Assembly (NCBI RefSeq): GCF_001995985.1
Contig: NZ_MUFC01000001.1
Coordinates: forward strand, 324,241-388,240
Length of the DNA: 64,000 nucleotides
Direction of reading: 5' to 3'
DNA from: Salinivibrio sharmensis
GTDB lineage: Bacteria; Pseudomonadota; Gammaproteobacteria; Enterobacterales; Vibrionaceae
Part shown: one piece after another, positions 20,880-30,554 of the stretch
How positions within the stretch are numbered: the first letter of the stretch is position 1
Layout: every line of letters begins with the position of its first letter
Position numbers and translations under genes: made by a program
Notes under the pieces: generated by a model
Seen by the model: only the letters and a program-made list of their open reading frames with translations
What the model was told of the DNA's origin: nothing
Database searches by the model: none

Positions 20880-21137
20880 ATGTATCAGAAGCAAGTTGAG
20901 ATTACTGCAGAAAACGGCCTACACACTCGTCCAGCGGCGCAGTTCGTCAAAGAAGCGAAAGGCTACGACGCTGAGATCACCGTTGAGTCTAACGGTAAGA
21001 GCGCGAGCGCAAAGAGCCTATTTAAACTTCAAACCCTTGGCTTGACCAAAGGCACTAAGGTGACTATCTCTGCTGAAGGTGCGCAAGCACAACAGGCCGT
21101 TGATCACCTAGTAAAACTGATGGACGAGCTGGAGTAA
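20880..21137 (+). CDS. ptsH: phosphocarrier protein HPr
   Basis: Small cytosolic phosphotransfer protein of the sugar PTS, carrying phosphate from enzyme I to the IIA domains. It is 85 aa. The phosphorylated His15 sits in [13 protein letters not shown], and the [13 protein letters not shown] segment contains the conserved Ser region. It is the first gene of ptsH-ptsI-crr. Confidence 0.98.
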   Translation: MYQKQVEITAENGLHTRPAAQFVKEAKGYDAEITVESNGKSASAKSLFKLQTLGLTKGTKVTISAEGAQAQQAVDHLVKLMDELE

Positions 21138-21187
21138 TCCGGCTCTTTTTCTATCGGTTTTAAGTTGGATAAACGTAAGGTAAAGCT

Positions 21188-22915
21188 ATGATTTCAGGCA
21201 TCCTGGCATCACCTGGTATTGCTTTTGGTAAAGCACTGCTGCTGCAAGAAGAAGACGTTGTCATCAATAAAGATAAGATTGATGCGTCTCAAATCGACAA
21301 AGAAATTCAGCGCGTATTGGATGCTCGCGAACAGTCTAAGACGCAACTCGAAGCGATCAAAGACAAAGCAAGGGAGACCTTTGGCGAAGAGAAAGAAGCT
21401 ATCTTCGAAGGTCACATCATGCTGCTTGAAGATGAAGAACTCGAAGAAGAGATCGTCAGCTTCATTAAGTCAAACCTAGCGACCGCCGATCACGCCATCT
21501 ATAGCGTTATCGAAGAGCAAGCGGTCACGCTTGAGTCACTGGATGATGACTATTTGAAAGAGCGTGCTGCAGATATCCGTGATATCGGCTCACGGTTCGT
21601 CAAAAATGCACTTGGCATCAACATGGTGTCGCTGAGCGCAATCAATGAAGAAGTGATCCTTGTTGCAAACGACCTGACGCCTTCTGAAACAGCACAGGTT
21701 GACCTGAATTATGTGCTTGGTTTCATTACTGACATTGGTGGTCGCACATCGCATTCCTCGATCATGGCTCGCTCGCTTGAGCTGCCAGCTATCGTGGGCA
21801 CCAACGATGCGACCGGCAAAATACAAAACGGCGACATGCTGGTGCTTGATGCGATTAACAACCAAATCGTTGTCAACCCATCAGATGATCAACTCAGCAA
21901 ATTCAAAGCGATTCGCGACCAGCACATTGCCGAGAAAGCTGAACTGGCAAAACTTAAAGATCTTCCTGCCATTACACTCGACGGCCACCAAGTTGAAGTC
22001 TGCGGCAACGTGGGCACAGTCAAAGACTGTGACGGCGTAAACCGTAACGGTGGTGAAGGTGTGGGGCTTTACCGCACCGAGTTCCTGTTTATGGATCGCG
22101 ACGCACTTCCTACCGAGGAAGAGCAATACCAAGCTTACAAAGCGGTAGCGAAAGCCATTGATGGCCACCCAGTGATTATCCGTACCATGGATATCGGTGG
22201 TGACAAAGATCTGCCGTATATGGACTTGCCGGAAGAAATGAACCCATTCTTGGGTTGGCGTGCGGTCCGTATCAGTCTTGATCGTCGCGAGATTCTCCGC
22301 GATCAGCTGCGTGCTATTCTTCGTGCATCGGCGCACGGTAAAATCCGTGTGATGTTCCCGATGATCATTTCTGTGGAAGAAATCCGTGAGCTGAAAGAAG
22401 CCATTGAGACCTACAAAGCAGAACTGCGCCAAGAAGGTCACGATTTCGATGCTGATCTTGAAATCGGTGTAATGGTTGAGACACCCGCCGCGGCTGCGAT
22501 TGCCCACCATCTTGCGAAAGAAGTGGAATTTTTCAGCATTGGCACCAACGATTTGACCCAGTATACCTTGGCGGTCGATCGTGGCAACGAGCTGATTTCG
22601 CACCTGTACAATCCACTGTCTCCTGCTGTATTGACGGTTATCAAGCAAGTGATTGATGCCTCACATGCAGAAGGTAAATGGACGGGAATGTGCGGAGAGC
22701 TTGCAGGTGACGAGAAAGCAACGTTACTATTGATGGGTATGGGTTTGGATGAGTTTAGTATGAGTGCCATCTCTATCCCTCGCATCAAGAAGATTATCCG
22801 TAATGCCAACTTTGCTGATGTGAAAGCGATGGCCGACAAAGCGCTCACTTTGCCAACTGCGGCAGAAATCGAGGCCTATGTCGAAAAATTTATTGCGGAA
22901 AAAACCGCTTGCTAA
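21188..22915 (+). CDS. ptsI: PTS enzyme I (phosphoenolpyruvate-protein phosphotransferase)
   Basis: Takes phosphate from PEP and passes it to HPr. It is 575 aa. The active-site His lies in [15 protein letters not shown] near residue 189, the PEP-binding barrel includes [12 protein letters not shown] and [20 protein letters not shown], and the catalytic Cys is in [12 protein letters not shown] near 502. It is 50 bp after ptsH with TAAGGTAAAG upstream, and crr follows after 39 bp. Confidence 0.98.
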   Translation: MISGILASPGIAFGKALLLQEEDVVINKDKIDASQIDKEIQRVLDAREQSKTQLEAIKDKARETFGEEKEAIFEGHIMLLEDEELEEEIVSFIKSNLATADHAIYSVIEEQAVTLESLDDDYLKERAADIRDIGSRFVKNALGINMVSLSAINEEVILVANDLTPSETAQVDLNYVLGFITDIGGRTSHSSIMARSLELPAIVGTNDATGKIQNGDMLVLDAINNQIVVNPSDDQLSKFKAIRDQHIAEKAELAKLKDLPAITLDGHQVEVCGNVGTVKDCDGVNRNGGEGVGLYRTEFLFMDRDALPTEEEQYQAYKAVAKAIDGHPVIIRTMDIGGDKDLPYMDLPEEMNPFLGWRAVRISLDRREILRDQLRAILRASAHGKIRVMFPMIISVEEIRELKEAIETYKAELRQEGHDFDADLEIGVMVETPAAAAIAHHLAKEVEFFSIGTNDLTQYTLAVDRGNELISHLYNPLSPAVLTVIKQVIDASHAEGKWTGMCGELAGDEKATLLLMGMGLDEFSMSAISIPRIKKIIRNANFADVKAMADKALTLPTAAEIEAYVEKFIAEKTAC

Positions 22916-22954
22916 TATACAATCAGCAAAGAATTACTGCTTAGGAGCAACACT

Positions 22955-23464
22955 ATGGGTCTGTTCGACAAACTGAAGAAGTTGGTGTCTGAAGACGGCA
23001 ACGACGCAAGTGCCATTGAAATTATCGCCCCATTGTCGGGTGAGATCGTCAACATCGAAGACGTGCCTGACGTTGTGTTTGCTGAGAAAATCGTCGGGGA
23101 TGGTGTTGCGATTAAACCATCAGGCGACAAGATGGTTGCGCCAGTTAACGGCACAATCGGTAAGATTTTCGAAACCAACCACGCTTTTTCAATTGAGTCA
23201 GATGACGGCGTTGAGCTATTCGTACACTTTGGTATCGACACCGTCGAACTAAAAGGCGAAGGGTTTAAGCGCATTGCGGAAGAAGGTCAAACGGTGAAAG
23301 CCGGTGATACCGTGATCGAATTTGATTTAGGCATGCTCGAAGAGAAAGCTAAATCAACGCTAACGCCGGTTGTTATCTCTAACATGGACGAAATCAAGGA
23401 GCTGACCAAGCTTTCTGGTGCCGTCACTGTGGGTGAAACATCTGTATTGCGCGTCACTAAGTAA
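22955..23464 (+). CDS. crr: PTS glucose-specific IIA component
   Basis: Accepts phosphate from HPr and signals sugar status by inducer exclusion and adenylate cyclase control. It is 169 aa. The phosphorylated His is in [12 protein letters not shown] near residue 90, with the partner His in [10 protein letters not shown] near 75. An N-terminal amphipathic segment [10 protein letters not shown] precedes the fold. Last gene of the operon; a strong terminator follows. Confidence 0.97.
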   Translation: MGLFDKLKKLVSEDGNDASAIEIIAPLSGEIVNIEDVPDVVFAEKIVGDGVAIKPSGDKMVAPVNGTIGKIFETNHAFSIESDDGVELFVHFGIDTVELKGEGFKRIAEEGQTVKAGDTVIEFDLGMLEEKAKSTLTPVVISNMDEIKELTKLSGAVTVGETSVLRVTK

Positions 23465-23482
23465 TTCGGTTTACTTAGTAAG

Positions 23483-23512
23483 AAAAAACGCAGCCTAGTG
23501 CTGCGTTTTTTT
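23483..23512. terminator. bidirectional terminator after crr
   Basis: ACGCAGC/GCTGCGT stem with loop CTAGT, flanked by A and T runs, between crr and the convergent DUF2919 gene. Confidence 0.9.
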
Positions 23513-23536
23513 ATGCCCGGCTAAAGGTTGCCCAGT

Positions 23537-24013
23537 CTAGGTGAATTGATAAAAAAAGCGCTTTACGCGCTGGCTTCTTAACCAATAAAGGCTCGCCCAC
23601 GCTAACCAAAGCCCGTGTAAGGCAAGCAACCAATCAAACCGTCCCCCCGTCAACGTAAGCGTATGCACTACTTGATAGGCTTCCCAAAGCCACAATAGCC
23701 ACACCCACCAATAACCTAAGTGCCAATGCTGTGTTAACCATTCAGGCGCCTTATCGCAGTTGCCCACTAACAGTAATAGCCCAAGCGGTACCAAGCCAAT
23801 CCCTAAGCTGAGATAGAACGCAGAGGTATCCGGGTAAACCAGTGCAAGCAGCTCGCTGCCCTGCTCTCGGCTAACACCAGCCATCGCCAATAGCCACCAC
23901 GCGCGACTTAACAGTAGCAGGCACAGTACGGCGATCTGGGGAGCCTTGATGTACCCTTTGTCGTCGAAATGATGAAACGTATCCATAAGATTTTTGATTG
24001 AGAAGTCACGCAT
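23537..24013 (-). CDS. DUF2919 (YfeZ-like) inner-membrane protein
   Basis: A 158-aa protein with four probable transmembrane segments (near 28-46, 68-84, 98-115 and 125-145), very rich in Trp and Leu, and a basic C-terminal tail. The layout and the short polar N-terminus (DFSIKNLMDTFHHFDDKG) fit DUF2919/YfeZ. No function is known. It is divergent from the DUF2956 gene. Confidence 0.7.
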   Translation of the reverse strand: MRDFSIKNLMDTFHHFDDKGYIKAPQIAVLCLLLLSRAWWLLAMAGVSREQGSELLALVYPDTSAFYLSLGIGLVPLGLLLLVGNCDKAPEWLTQHWHLGYWWVWLLWLWEAYQVVHTLTLTGGRFDWLLALHGLWLAWASLYWLRSQRVKRFFYQFT

Positions 24014-24107
24014 TTACCATGGCGACATGCGATAAAAACTGCAAGCGCAAAAGCAAAATTTGTTATTCTTGGATGGAGTCATTTTTTCAGCGTTAGATGG
24101 AGCCTTC

Positions 24108-24452
24108 ATGGCCAAAGCAAAAGCAACAATTTCGCCAGAGACCCAACAAGATGCCATGCGCGTTGCTAAAGCCACGCAAAAGCCCGGGCAAACCAAGGCT
24201 CAGACGAAACTGATCGCTCAGGGGATTGAGAAAGGAATTGCGCAGTACAAAAAAGAACAAAAAGCGAAGGCGCGGACACAGGATAAAGCACGCAAGAAAC
24301 AGCAAAAACCGACACCGGTGGTCGAGCAATCGAGCGAGCCTGCGCCTTCATCTCAGCCTCCCACACAAGATAAAGGGTACAGCCGTTTACCTTGGCTTTT
24401 ACTCGTCGTAAGCTGGATCGGGTTTATTGGTTACACGCTCGTGGGGGCATAA
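24108..24452 (+). CDS. DUF2956 family protein
   Basis: A 114-aa protein. Residues 1-65 are very basic and Lys/Gln-rich with the conserved stretch KATQKPGQTKAQTKLIAQGI, typical of the vibrio DUF2956 family. A Pro/Ser-rich linker leads to one C-terminal transmembrane helix (about 93-112). It is therefore probably tail-anchored with a cytosolic basic domain. I start at 24108 (ATG with TGGAG upstream); an in-frame ATG at 24060 adds residues not like the family. The stop overlaps the next start by one base (TAATG). Confidence 0.8.
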   Translation: MAKAKATISPETQQDAMRVAKATQKPGQTKAQTKLIAQGIEKGIAQYKKEQKAKARTQDKARKKQQKPTPVVEQSSEPAPSSQPPTQDKGYSRLPWLLLVVSWIGFIGYTLVGA

Positions 24453-24898
24453 TGGGAAAAAATCTGCTCAGCCTCATTGTAGTATTTACGCTATTCGGCT
24501 GCTCAAAAGGAGGCTCCATGGCAAAGCAACCACCTGTCACTGCCTGTGGTGACAGCCCTAATTGTGTTTCAACAGAAGATAGGCGCGCGAAGTATCAGTT
24601 AGCGCCCTTGTCATTAGCTAGCACCGATATTGCCTTTACCACCATCGTCGAAAAGATTGCCGCCATGCCACGCGCGGAAGTGGTTTCCGCTCAGGACAAC
24701 TACGCACACTTACGCTTCACCACCCAAGTGCTGCGCTTTGTCGATGATGTTGAAGTCTCACTCAACGGAGACCAGGTTGCGCTTCGTTCAGCCTCTCGTG
24801 TCGGCTATTACGACTTCGGCGCAAACCGTCGGCGTGCCGATGCCATTCGCCGTACCCTAGTTGAGGCGGAACTGGTCACACCCGCTGATGTACGTTAG
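24452..24898 (+). CDS. DUF1499 lipoprotein
   Basis: A 148-aa predicted lipoprotein: short signal peptide with lipobox LFGC (Cys at about residue 15), then a DUF1499 domain beginning ACGDSPNCVSTED and containing LRFVDDVEV and ASRVGYYDFGANRRR. DUF1499 proteins have no established function. Translation is probably coupled to the upstream DUF2956 gene through the TAATG overlap. The last 4 bases overlap the convergent winged-helix gene. Confidence 0.82.
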   Translation: MGKNLLSLIVVFTLFGCSKGGSMAKQPPVTACGDSPNCVSTEDRRAKYQLAPLSLASTDIAFTTIVEKIAAMPRAEVVSAQDNYAHLRFTTQVLRFVDDVEVSLNGDQVALRSASRVGYYDFGANRRRADAIRRTLVEAELVTPADVR

Positions 24899-25173
24899 TT
24901 GATATACGAGCGAATATCTCTTTTTTTATCCTCGACCCAATCGCGACGAAACGGGCCCCAGTCTTTTAGCTGGTAATAACCATCGTTATGGCGCTTGCCA
25001 TCTTGGATGAATGTCATATCTATACCAAGCCCAGACAGTGATTTGAGCACGTCTTGGATTGTGCGACGTGGCCAGCCTGTTGCTTCAATTAAACGCGGCA
25101 CGTTTGGGCGTTCCATTTCTTCTACCAATGCGGCGAGGTACAAGCGCCGAGCAAATACCGGGTTGAGTTCCAT
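24895..25173 (-). CDS. small winged-helix DNA-binding protein (unassigned)
   Basis: A 92-aa protein whose N-terminal half reads as a winged helix-turn-helix: ALVEEMERPNVPRLIEATGWPRRTIQDVLKSLSGLGI, with the recognition helix around WPRRTIQDVLKSL. The rest is polar and basic. No effector domain is present. The start at 25173 is fixed by GGAGG five bases upstream; the frame opens five codons earlier at a TTG that overlaps this Shine-Dalgarno. I do not recognise a named family and infer only that it binds DNA. Confidence 0.65.
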   Translation of the reverse strand: MELNPVFARRLYLAALVEEMERPNVPRLIEATGWPRRTIQDVLKSLSGLGIDMTFIQDGKRHNDGYYQLKDWGPFRRDWVEDKKRDIRSYIN

Positions 25174-25397
25174 ACGAACCTCCAACAATTACGAATGATC
25201 CCATTATTCATGGCGCCTGCTAAGAGGCTTTGCGTTTGATCAAAACGCCATCAAATCGACGTGCTGCAGGCGCATTTACCCACGCATTTCACACGCTTTT
25301 GCGCCTTCAAATGACGCACATGCCTACCGCGCTGGGTGTTGCGTTCATTAACAAGCAGTGTCACTCTTAAACCTTTGCCAACAAGCACGATAAGACC

Positions 25398-25742
25398 ATG
25401 ACAACTGTATTTGGGATTAAAAACTGCGACACCCTAAAAAAAGCCCTAAAGTGGTTGGATAACCAAGGTATCGACTACCAATACCACGACTACCGAAAAG
25501 ATGGCTTAGACGCACAAATGCTGCAAACTTTCGTTGCCGAACTGGGCTGGGAAGCGTTAATCAACAAACGTGGCACCACCTACCGCCAACTAAGCGATGA
25601 GCAAAAAGCCCATTTAGACCAAACCAGCGCGATCGCAATCATGCTCGATAACCCAGCGATCATTAAACGCCCATTGCTCGTACACAAAGGTAGCTATTAC
25701 CTCGGCTTTAAAGAGAACCAATACGCTGATATTTTCGCGTAA
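25398..25742 (+). CDS. yffB: Spx/MgsR/ArsC-family reductase-like protein YffB
   Basis: A 114-aa thioredoxin-fold protein of the ArsC/Spx family. The N-terminal FGIKNCDTLKKALKWL holds a single active-site Cys at residue 10, and the C-terminal IIKRPLLV gives the conserved Arg-Pro. It is related to glutathione-dependent arsenate reductases, but its physiological substrate is unknown. It stands directly upstream of dapE as in E. coli, 37 bp apart, so they are probably cotranscribed. Confidence 0.88.
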   Translation: MTTVFGIKNCDTLKKALKWLDNQGIDYQYHDYRKDGLDAQMLQTFVAELGWEALINKRGTTYRQLSDEQKAHLDQTSAIAIMLDNPAIIKRPLLVHKGSYYLGFKENQYADIFA

Positions 25743-25779
25743 TGTGATAGTCGATTCATTTTTGCTGTAAGGAAACCCG

Positions 25780-26913
25780 ATGACTGACTCTGCCACGTTG
25801 GCTTTAGCGAAAGATCTGATAAACCGAGAATCGGTGACACCGGAAGATGCCGGCTGCCAAGATCAAATGATCGCGCGATTAGAAGCCTTGGGCTTCACTA
25901 TTGAGACCATGGTGTTTGAAGATACCACCAACCTGTGGGCCAGACGGGGCACTGACGGCCCTTTGTTCGCCTTTGCCGGCCACACCGACGTGGTTCCCTC
26001 TGGTCCGCGTGAGCAATGGCACACACCACCGTTTGAAGCGACGGTGATTGATGACCATCTCCATGGACGTGGTGCTGCTGACATGAAAGGCTCACTGGCT
26101 GCTATGGTCGTGGCTGTTGAGCGTTTTATTGCCGAGCACCCTGATCATTCAGGCTCGCTCGCGTTCTTAATTACCTCAGACGAAGAAGGCCCGTTTATCA
26201 ATGGCACCACCCGTGTGGTTGATACTCTAATGGCGCGTGGTGAAAAGATTGACATGTGTATTGTGGGTGAGCCATCCAGCACCCATCATGTCGGTGATGT
26301 GGTTAAAAATGGCCGTCGCGGATCCATCACTGGGGATCTCTACGTCAAAGGCACACAAGGTCATGTTGCCTACCCCCACCTTGCCACCAACCCGGTGCAT
26401 CAGGCGATGCCGGCGCTCACCGAGCTTGCGCAAACACTCTGGGACAAAGGCAATGCGTTTTTCCCACCCACAAGCTTCCAAATCCCCAATATCGGAGCTG
26501 GCACAGGCGCGGCCAATGTCATCCCAGGGGAGTGCCACGCACAGTTTAATTTCCGCTTTAGTACAGAGCTGGACAGCGAAACCATCAAAAAGCGGGTTTA
26601 CTCGATTCTAGACGCCCACGGGCTCGACTATACCTTGGAGTGGACGCACAGTGGCGACCCTTTCCTAACCGATAAAGGCACGTTACTGGACGCGGTGGTG
26701 GCTGCGGTAGAAGAAGTGAACCATCAAACACCGGAACTACTGACTACTGGTGGAACCTCTGACGGTCGTTTCATTGCGCAAATGGGGGCGCAAGTGATTG
26801 AACTCGGCCCGGTGAATGCCACCATCCACAAGGTAAATGAGTGCGTGAGCATCCCGGATTTAGAAAAGCTGACTGACATGTACCAAAAGGTCTTAGAGAA
26901 GGCGCTCCCTTAA
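25780..26913 (+). CDS. dapE: succinyl-diaminopimelate desuccinylase
   Basis: Di-zinc M20 hydrolase producing LL-diaminopimelate for lysine and peptidoglycan. It is 377 aa. Metal and catalytic motifs are [12 protein letters not shown] near 66, [14 protein letters not shown] near 97, and [13 protein letters not shown] near 132; a dimerisation lid domain occupies the middle. AAGGAAAC precedes the ATG. The stop overlaps the start of the next gene by one base (TAATG). Confidence 0.96.
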   Translation: MTDSATLALAKDLINRESVTPEDAGCQDQMIARLEALGFTIETMVFEDTTNLWARRGTDGPLFAFAGHTDVVPSGPREQWHTPPFEATVIDDHLHGRGAADMKGSLAAMVVAVERFIAEHPDHSGSLAFLITSDEEGPFINGTTRVVDTLMARGEKIDMCIVGEPSSTHHVGDVVKNGRRGSITGDLYVKGTQGHVAYPHLATNPVHQAMPALTELAQTLWDKGNAFFPPTSFQIPNIGAGTGAANVIPGECHAQFNFRFSTELDSETIKKRVYSILDAHGLDYTLEWTHSGDPFLTDKGTLLDAVVAAVEEVNHQTPELLTTGGTSDGRFIAQMGAQVIELGPVNATIHKVNECVSIPDLEKLTDMYQKVLEKALP

Positions 26914-27608
26914 TGCCGACACCCGCACAGCTCACAGGGCAAGACGCCTCAGCGCTCACACCGATTAACAGTCGGCCTAATGCGCCCTGCCTGCACCAAG
27001 CGATTTTAGCCGACTTTGCCGCCCTACAACAGGCGGCATCGCAAGCAGGGTTCACGCTCATGATCGCCAGCGGCTATCGCTCATTTGCGCGTCAGTTAGC
27101 CATTTGGAACGGCAAATTTAGTGGCGAAAAGCCAGTGTTGGACGCAGAGAGTCGCCCGTTAGATGTGTCATCACTGTCCGAAGAAGCGCGGGTCAAAGCG
27201 ATACTGCGCTGGTCAGCCTTACCAGGGGCAAGCCGCCACCATTGGGGCACAGACTTAGACGTATATGACAAGCGGGCACTGGGGCCGGATCAAACGTTAG
27301 CGTTAACGCCACCAGAGTATGATGATGGCCCTCAAGCTGCGTTTTCACAATGGCTCAAAGTGCACGCCTCCAAGTGGGGGTTCTTCCTTCCTTACGCCGA
27401 AGATAAAGGTGGGGTTGCGAGAGAGCCTTGGCATATCAGCCATATCGCCACCAGCCACACCCTGTTATCTGCTTTTGACCAAGACATGCTTGCTATCGCC
27501 ATCGATAGTGCCCCTATTTGTGGTAAAGATACCATTCTTGGCCAGTTAGATTGGATATATTCAACCTATGTCACCAACCTGTGCGAGGTGGAACAATGGA
27601 ATGGCTAA
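26913..27608 (+). CDS. M15-family D-alanyl-D-alanine carboxypeptidase
   Basis: A 231-aa VanY/DacB-type zinc peptidase (M15B). Zinc ligands are visible in SRHHWGTDLDVYD (His and Asp) and in EPWHISHI (His), with the upstream substrate block ASGYRSFARQLAIWN. I see no convincing signal peptide, so its location is uncertain; it may be cytosolic and trim recycled muropeptides. It is coupled to dapE upstream and overlaps the DUF2897 gene by 13 bp, forming the operon yffB-dapE-M15-DUF2897. Confidence 0.88.
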   Translation: MPTPAQLTGQDASALTPINSRPNAPCLHQAILADFAALQQAASQAGFTLMIASGYRSFARQLAIWNGKFSGEKPVLDAESRPLDVSSLSEEARVKAILRWSALPGASRHHWGTDLDVYDKRALGPDQTLALTPPEYDDGPQAAFSQWLKVHASKWGFFLPYAEDKGGVAREPWHISHIATSHTLLSAFDQDMLAIAIDSAPICGKDTILGQLDWIYSTYVTNLCEVEQWNG

Positions 27609-27790
27609 CCAACCCTTACGTCATTATTGCCATCGTAGTGGCTGTCGTGGTCAGCAATATCATGGCGCTCAAATACACCGCCAACGCAAAATTTGGCCTT
27701 AAGTATAAAGACAAGCCAGATAAAACCACGTCATCCAAGGAAAATAATGCGGATAGCGAGCCATCGCAGTCTGATGAGCACAAAGACTAA
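27596..27790 (+). CDS. DUF2897 small membrane protein
   Basis: A 64-aa protein with one N-terminal transmembrane helix (about residues 6-25, rich in Ile and Val) and a short basic then acidic cytosolic tail. It matches the vibrio DUF2897 pattern (MEWLTNPYVII...ALKYTA). The start at 27596 lies inside the end of the peptidase gene with GAGGTGG upstream. Function unknown. Confidence 0.8.
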   Translation: MEWLTNPYVIIAIVVAVVVSNIMALKYTANAKFGLKYKDKPDKTTSSKENNADSEPSQSDEHKD

Positions 27791-27819
27791 AATAGCGCCA
27801 CATTAATGGCGCTATTTTC
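27789..27819. terminator. bidirectional terminator after the dapE operon
   Basis: AAAATAGCGCCA pairs perfectly with TGGCGCTATTTT around the loop CATTAA. Confidence 0.88.
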
Positions 27820-27822
27820 CTC

Positions 27823-27852
27823 ACTTAAAAAGCAAACGTTTGCTTTTTAAGT
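27823..27852. repeat. 30-bp perfect palindrome with PurR-box core, 3' of purC
   Basis: A palindrome with no mismatches and no spacer, centred on AGCAAACGTTTGCT (27831-27844). The core GCAAACGTTTGC equals the centre of the PurR operator consensus. It begins 8 bases after the purC stop on the minus strand. With its A and T tracts it can also act as a terminator for purC. Whether it binds PurR, stops transcription or both is open. Confidence 0.7.
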
Positions 27853-27859
27853 CCAAAAA

Positions 27860-28573
27860 TTACAGGGTAAGGCCGATACGCTTTGCTACCTCGATGTAAG
27901 CATCCACAACACCACCTAGGCCTTGACGGAAACGGTCTTTATCCAGTTTTTCTCGGGTATTGGCATCCCACAATCGGCAACCGTCAGGACTAAACTCGTC
28001 ACCCAGAACAATATTACCTTGATGATCAACACCAAACTCAAGTTTGTAATCAACCAACAATAAGTCACCGTCCGCAAACAAGGCTTTGAGAACATCATTC
28101 ACCTTATAGGTCAGTGTTTTCATCGTCGCCAGTTGTGCTTGTGTGGCGTAGCCCAAAGACTCACACAGGGATTCATTGACCATAGGGTCGTGCAGTGCGT
28201 CGTTTTTTAAAAACAATTCAAAGGTCGGTGGCGTCAGTGCTGTCCCCTCTTGGACGCCGAGACGACGACAAAGCGATCCAGCAGCGATGTTGCGGACTAC
28301 GCACTCTACAGGGATCATATCTAGCTTTTTCACCACGCACTCGGTATCCGACAACAGGTGGTCCATTTGGGTGGGAATACCTGCTTGCTCAAGCTTTTGC
28401 ATGATGAAGTGATTAAATTTGTTGTTCACCTCGCCTTTTCGCTCGAGCTGCTCAACACGCTCGCCATCAAAGGCTGACGTATCATTGCGAAAGTGCAGAA
28501 CAAAGCGGTGCTCATCCTCTGTGGCATAGACAGATTTTGCCTTACCGCGATACAACTCAGCACGTTTTTCCAT
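27860..28573 (-). CDS. purC: phosphoribosylaminoimidazole-succinocarboxamide synthase
   Basis: SAICAR synthetase, joining CAIR and aspartate in purine synthesis; cytosolic. It is 237 aa like the E. coli enzyme. Conserved blocks are [14 protein letters not shown] (ATP loop, residues 8-21), [23 protein letters not shown] and [13 protein letters not shown]. It is the last gene of dapA-bamC-purC on the minus strand. A hairpin separates it from bamC and the 30-bp palindrome lies after it. Confidence 0.97.
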   Translation of the reverse strand: MEKRAELYRGKAKSVYATEDEHRFVLHFRNDTSAFDGERVEQLERKGEVNNKFNHFIMQKLEQAGIPTQMDHLLSDTECVVKKLDMIPVECVVRNIAAGSLCRRLGVQEGTALTPPTFELFLKNDALHDPMVNESLCESLGYATQAQLATMKTLTYKVNDVLKALFADGDLLLVDYKLEFGVDHQGNIVLGDEFSPDGCRLWDANTREKLDKDRFRQGLGGVVDAYIEVAKRIGLTL

Positions 28574-28604
28574 TACCTATACTCTCCATTAGGCGCTAAA
28601 AGTA

Positions 28605-28625
28605 AGGGACGCACACCGCGTCCCT
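28605..28625 (-). other. intercistronic hairpin between bamC and purC
   Basis: AGGGACGC pairs with GCGTCCCT around a 5-base loop. On the coding strand it is followed by a mixed stretch containing only TTTT, so it is at most a weak terminator; partial attenuation or mRNA protection is possible. Confidence 0.5.
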
Positions 28626-28631
28626 ATAAAA

Positions 28632-29660
28632 TTACTCTGATGCTTGGTTCACTTGGGCAATAACCGCTTTGAGCGCTGGGCTCAGCGCTTCTAACGTCGC
28701 CTCATCAACCGGTTTTCCATCACTGTTAGTGACGTTGAGTGACGTGCGGTTGCCGAGATCGCCCAGCAGCAGGGTGTAGCTATTATCTGGGAACGTAATC
28801 GGATCAACGCCAAGGGATTGCCAACGCTCATCACTTGGCGCGACGTGACGGGTTTTCACCGTGCCTTGCGACTGGTTACGACTTTCTACCGTGAACCCTA
28901 AAGGCTTGATGATAGCAGGCAGCTTTTCCCACACCACATCATAAGGGGCGCGAGCAATGATCACCGGCAGGCCACTCCGGTCAGTGCCAAAGCTAATCGG
29001 AATATCCGCTTGGCGCTGCTCGGCTAAGCGGCGCGCCTCGGCACGCAAGGCCGCATCGTGACTCACCGTGATAAGGTTGGTCATCAGGGTGTTGTAGCGC
29101 TCACGCAACGCAGGTGTGAGTGGATCATCGCTGGCTTTCGCGCGCGAATCAATCATGTTCACCCCTAACGCAAAGCGGCGACCTTGCTCAAGGCGTGATA
29201 GACGGAAGCGTGCTTGGTGAGCGCTGTCTTCTTTTTCCCAAGCAATCCAACCGGTTTCGACTTGGTCTGCGGTTTGCGACGACACTGGAATCGTCTGCTC
29301 GCTGACCAAACGCTCTACCGTTTGCCATACTTTATCGAGTTGCTTTTCATTGGCAACCGCTAGAGTAACACCGCGGCTATCACGTTGTATCCGTGCGCCC
29401 GGGATCAGGTCCAGCACTTGGCGCGGCGGACGAATATCAACATCTTTGCCCACTTCCCCTTCAAACTCTTGCGAGGGAATTTGATAGTTGGTGGAGAAAT
29501 ATGGCGCTTGATCCGGCAAGGTCTGCCATGGCGACAACGGGGTTGTTTGCAAGTAGCCAAAGTCATCTTTGGCTTGACGACGCTGCTCGGCGCCACCACT
29601 ACAGGCCACCACACTGGTGGCCATGATGGCACAAAGGCCGAGCTTAAATACTGGTTTCAT
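28632..29660 (-). CDS. bamC: outer membrane assembly lipoprotein BamC
   Basis: Accessory lipoprotein of the BAM complex, which inserts beta-barrels into the outer membrane. It is 342 aa. The signal peptide ends in the lipobox SVVAC (Cys at about 20), followed by a flexible N-terminal segment carrying the BamD-contacting DFGYLQTTP-type region, then two helix-grip domains (about 100-215 and 225-340). I start at the ATG at 29660, spaced correctly from GGAG; a GTG two codons upstream is too close. It is 15 bp after dapA. Confidence 0.93.
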   Translation of the reverse strand: MKPVFKLGLCAIMATSVVACSGGAEQRRQAKDDFGYLQTTPLSPWQTLPDQAPYFSTNYQIPSQEFEGEVGKDVDIRPPRQVLDLIPGARIQRDSRGVTLAVANEKQLDKVWQTVERLVSEQTIPVSSQTADQVETGWIAWEKEDSAHQARFRLSRLEQGRRFALGVNMIDSRAKASDDPLTPALRERYNTLMTNLITVSHDAALRAEARRLAEQRQADIPISFGTDRSGLPVIIARAPYDVVWEKLPAIIKPLGFTVESRNQSQGTVKTRHVAPSDERWQSLGVDPITFPDNSYTLLLGDLGNRTSLNVTNSDGKPVDEATLEALSPALKAVIAQVNQASE

Positions 29661-29675
29661 TGACACTCCAACGGC

Positions 29676-30554
29676 TTACACCGCACCTGCTACACGCAGT
29701 GCTTCTCGCACATCTGGACGCAAGTGCTCGCTTAATTCAGTTAATGGCAGACGAAGGTGTCCATCCGCAATCAAGCCCATTTCACGGACTGCCCACTTCA
29801 CTGGGATCGGATTGGCTTCGTCAAACAGGTGGCGATGCAGTGGGATCAAGGTTTCGTTAATGGCATGCGCCTGCTCTGCGTCACCCGCGCGCGCCAGTTT
29901 GATCATTTTAGCCATTTGCGCCGCTGCCACATTATTAGTGACAGAGATAACGCCATGTCCCCCAGCCAAGACAAAATCTAGGCCAGTTAAATCATCGCCA
30001 CTGAATAAGAGGAAATCATCGCCACAAAGTTCCCGATGAATCGCGACTCGGCTTACATCAGCGGTGGCATCTTTAAGGCCAATAATATTGTCAAACTCAG
30101 CCAACCGCGCCACAGTCTCCGGTTGAAGGTCAACCGCCGTGCGCCCAGGGACATTATATAAAATTTGCGGTAAGTCAGTGGCTTCAGCAATGGCTTTGTA
30201 ATGCTGGAACAAGCCTTCCTGCGTCGGTTTGTTGTAATAAGGGGTGACACTCAGGCAAGCCGCAACCCCTGAGCCGGCAAACATTTTGCTGAAAGTGATC
30301 GCTTCATGAGTAGCATTGGCACCGGTTCCCGCGATAACCGGAATACGTCCGTCAGCGAACTCCAGGGTCTTCAACACAATTTTAATGTGCTCATCCACGG
30401 TGACTGTCGACGACTCTCCCGTCGTCCCCACTGCGACAATCGCATCAGTGCCCGATTGGATATGAAACTCGACCAATTTTTCCAGGCTAACGTAATCAAC
30501 TTCGCCATGTGCATCCATTGGTGTGACGAGTGCCACAATGCTTCCAGAAACCAT
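29676..30554 (-). CDS. dapA: 4-hydroxy-tetrahydrodipicolinate synthase
   Basis: First committed enzyme of lysine and diaminopimelate synthesis, condensing pyruvate with aspartate semialdehyde. It is 292 aa, a TIM barrel. The Schiff-base Lys is in [13 protein letters not shown] near 161, the catalytic Tyr in ILYNVPGRT near 133, and GTTGESSTV is near 43. The start at 30554 has AAGGGAGACGA upstream; the frame stays open ten codons further without family similarity. The convergent-spacer partner in E. coli, gcvR, is not present between dapA and bcp here. Confidence 0.97.
   Translation of the reverse strand: MVSGSIVALVTPMDAHGEVDYVSLEKLVEFHIQSGTDAIVAVGTTGESSTVTVDEHIKIVLKTLEFADGRIPVIAGTGANATHEAITFSKMFAGSGVAACLSVTPYYNKPTQEGLFQHYKAIAEATDLPQILYNVPGRTAVDLQPETVARLAEFDNIIGLKDATADVSRVAIHRELCGDDFLLFSGDDLTGLDFVLAGGHGVISVTNNVAAAQMAKMIKLARAGDAEQAHAINETLIPLHRHLFDEANPIPVKWAVREMGLIADGHLRLPLTELSEHLRPDVREALRVAGAV

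Noticed and set aside
21881..22648. 255-aa open frame opposite ptsI
   Set aside because: Antisense to a highly conserved gene. The composition (many Phe, His, Asn) is typical of reverse-strand translation.
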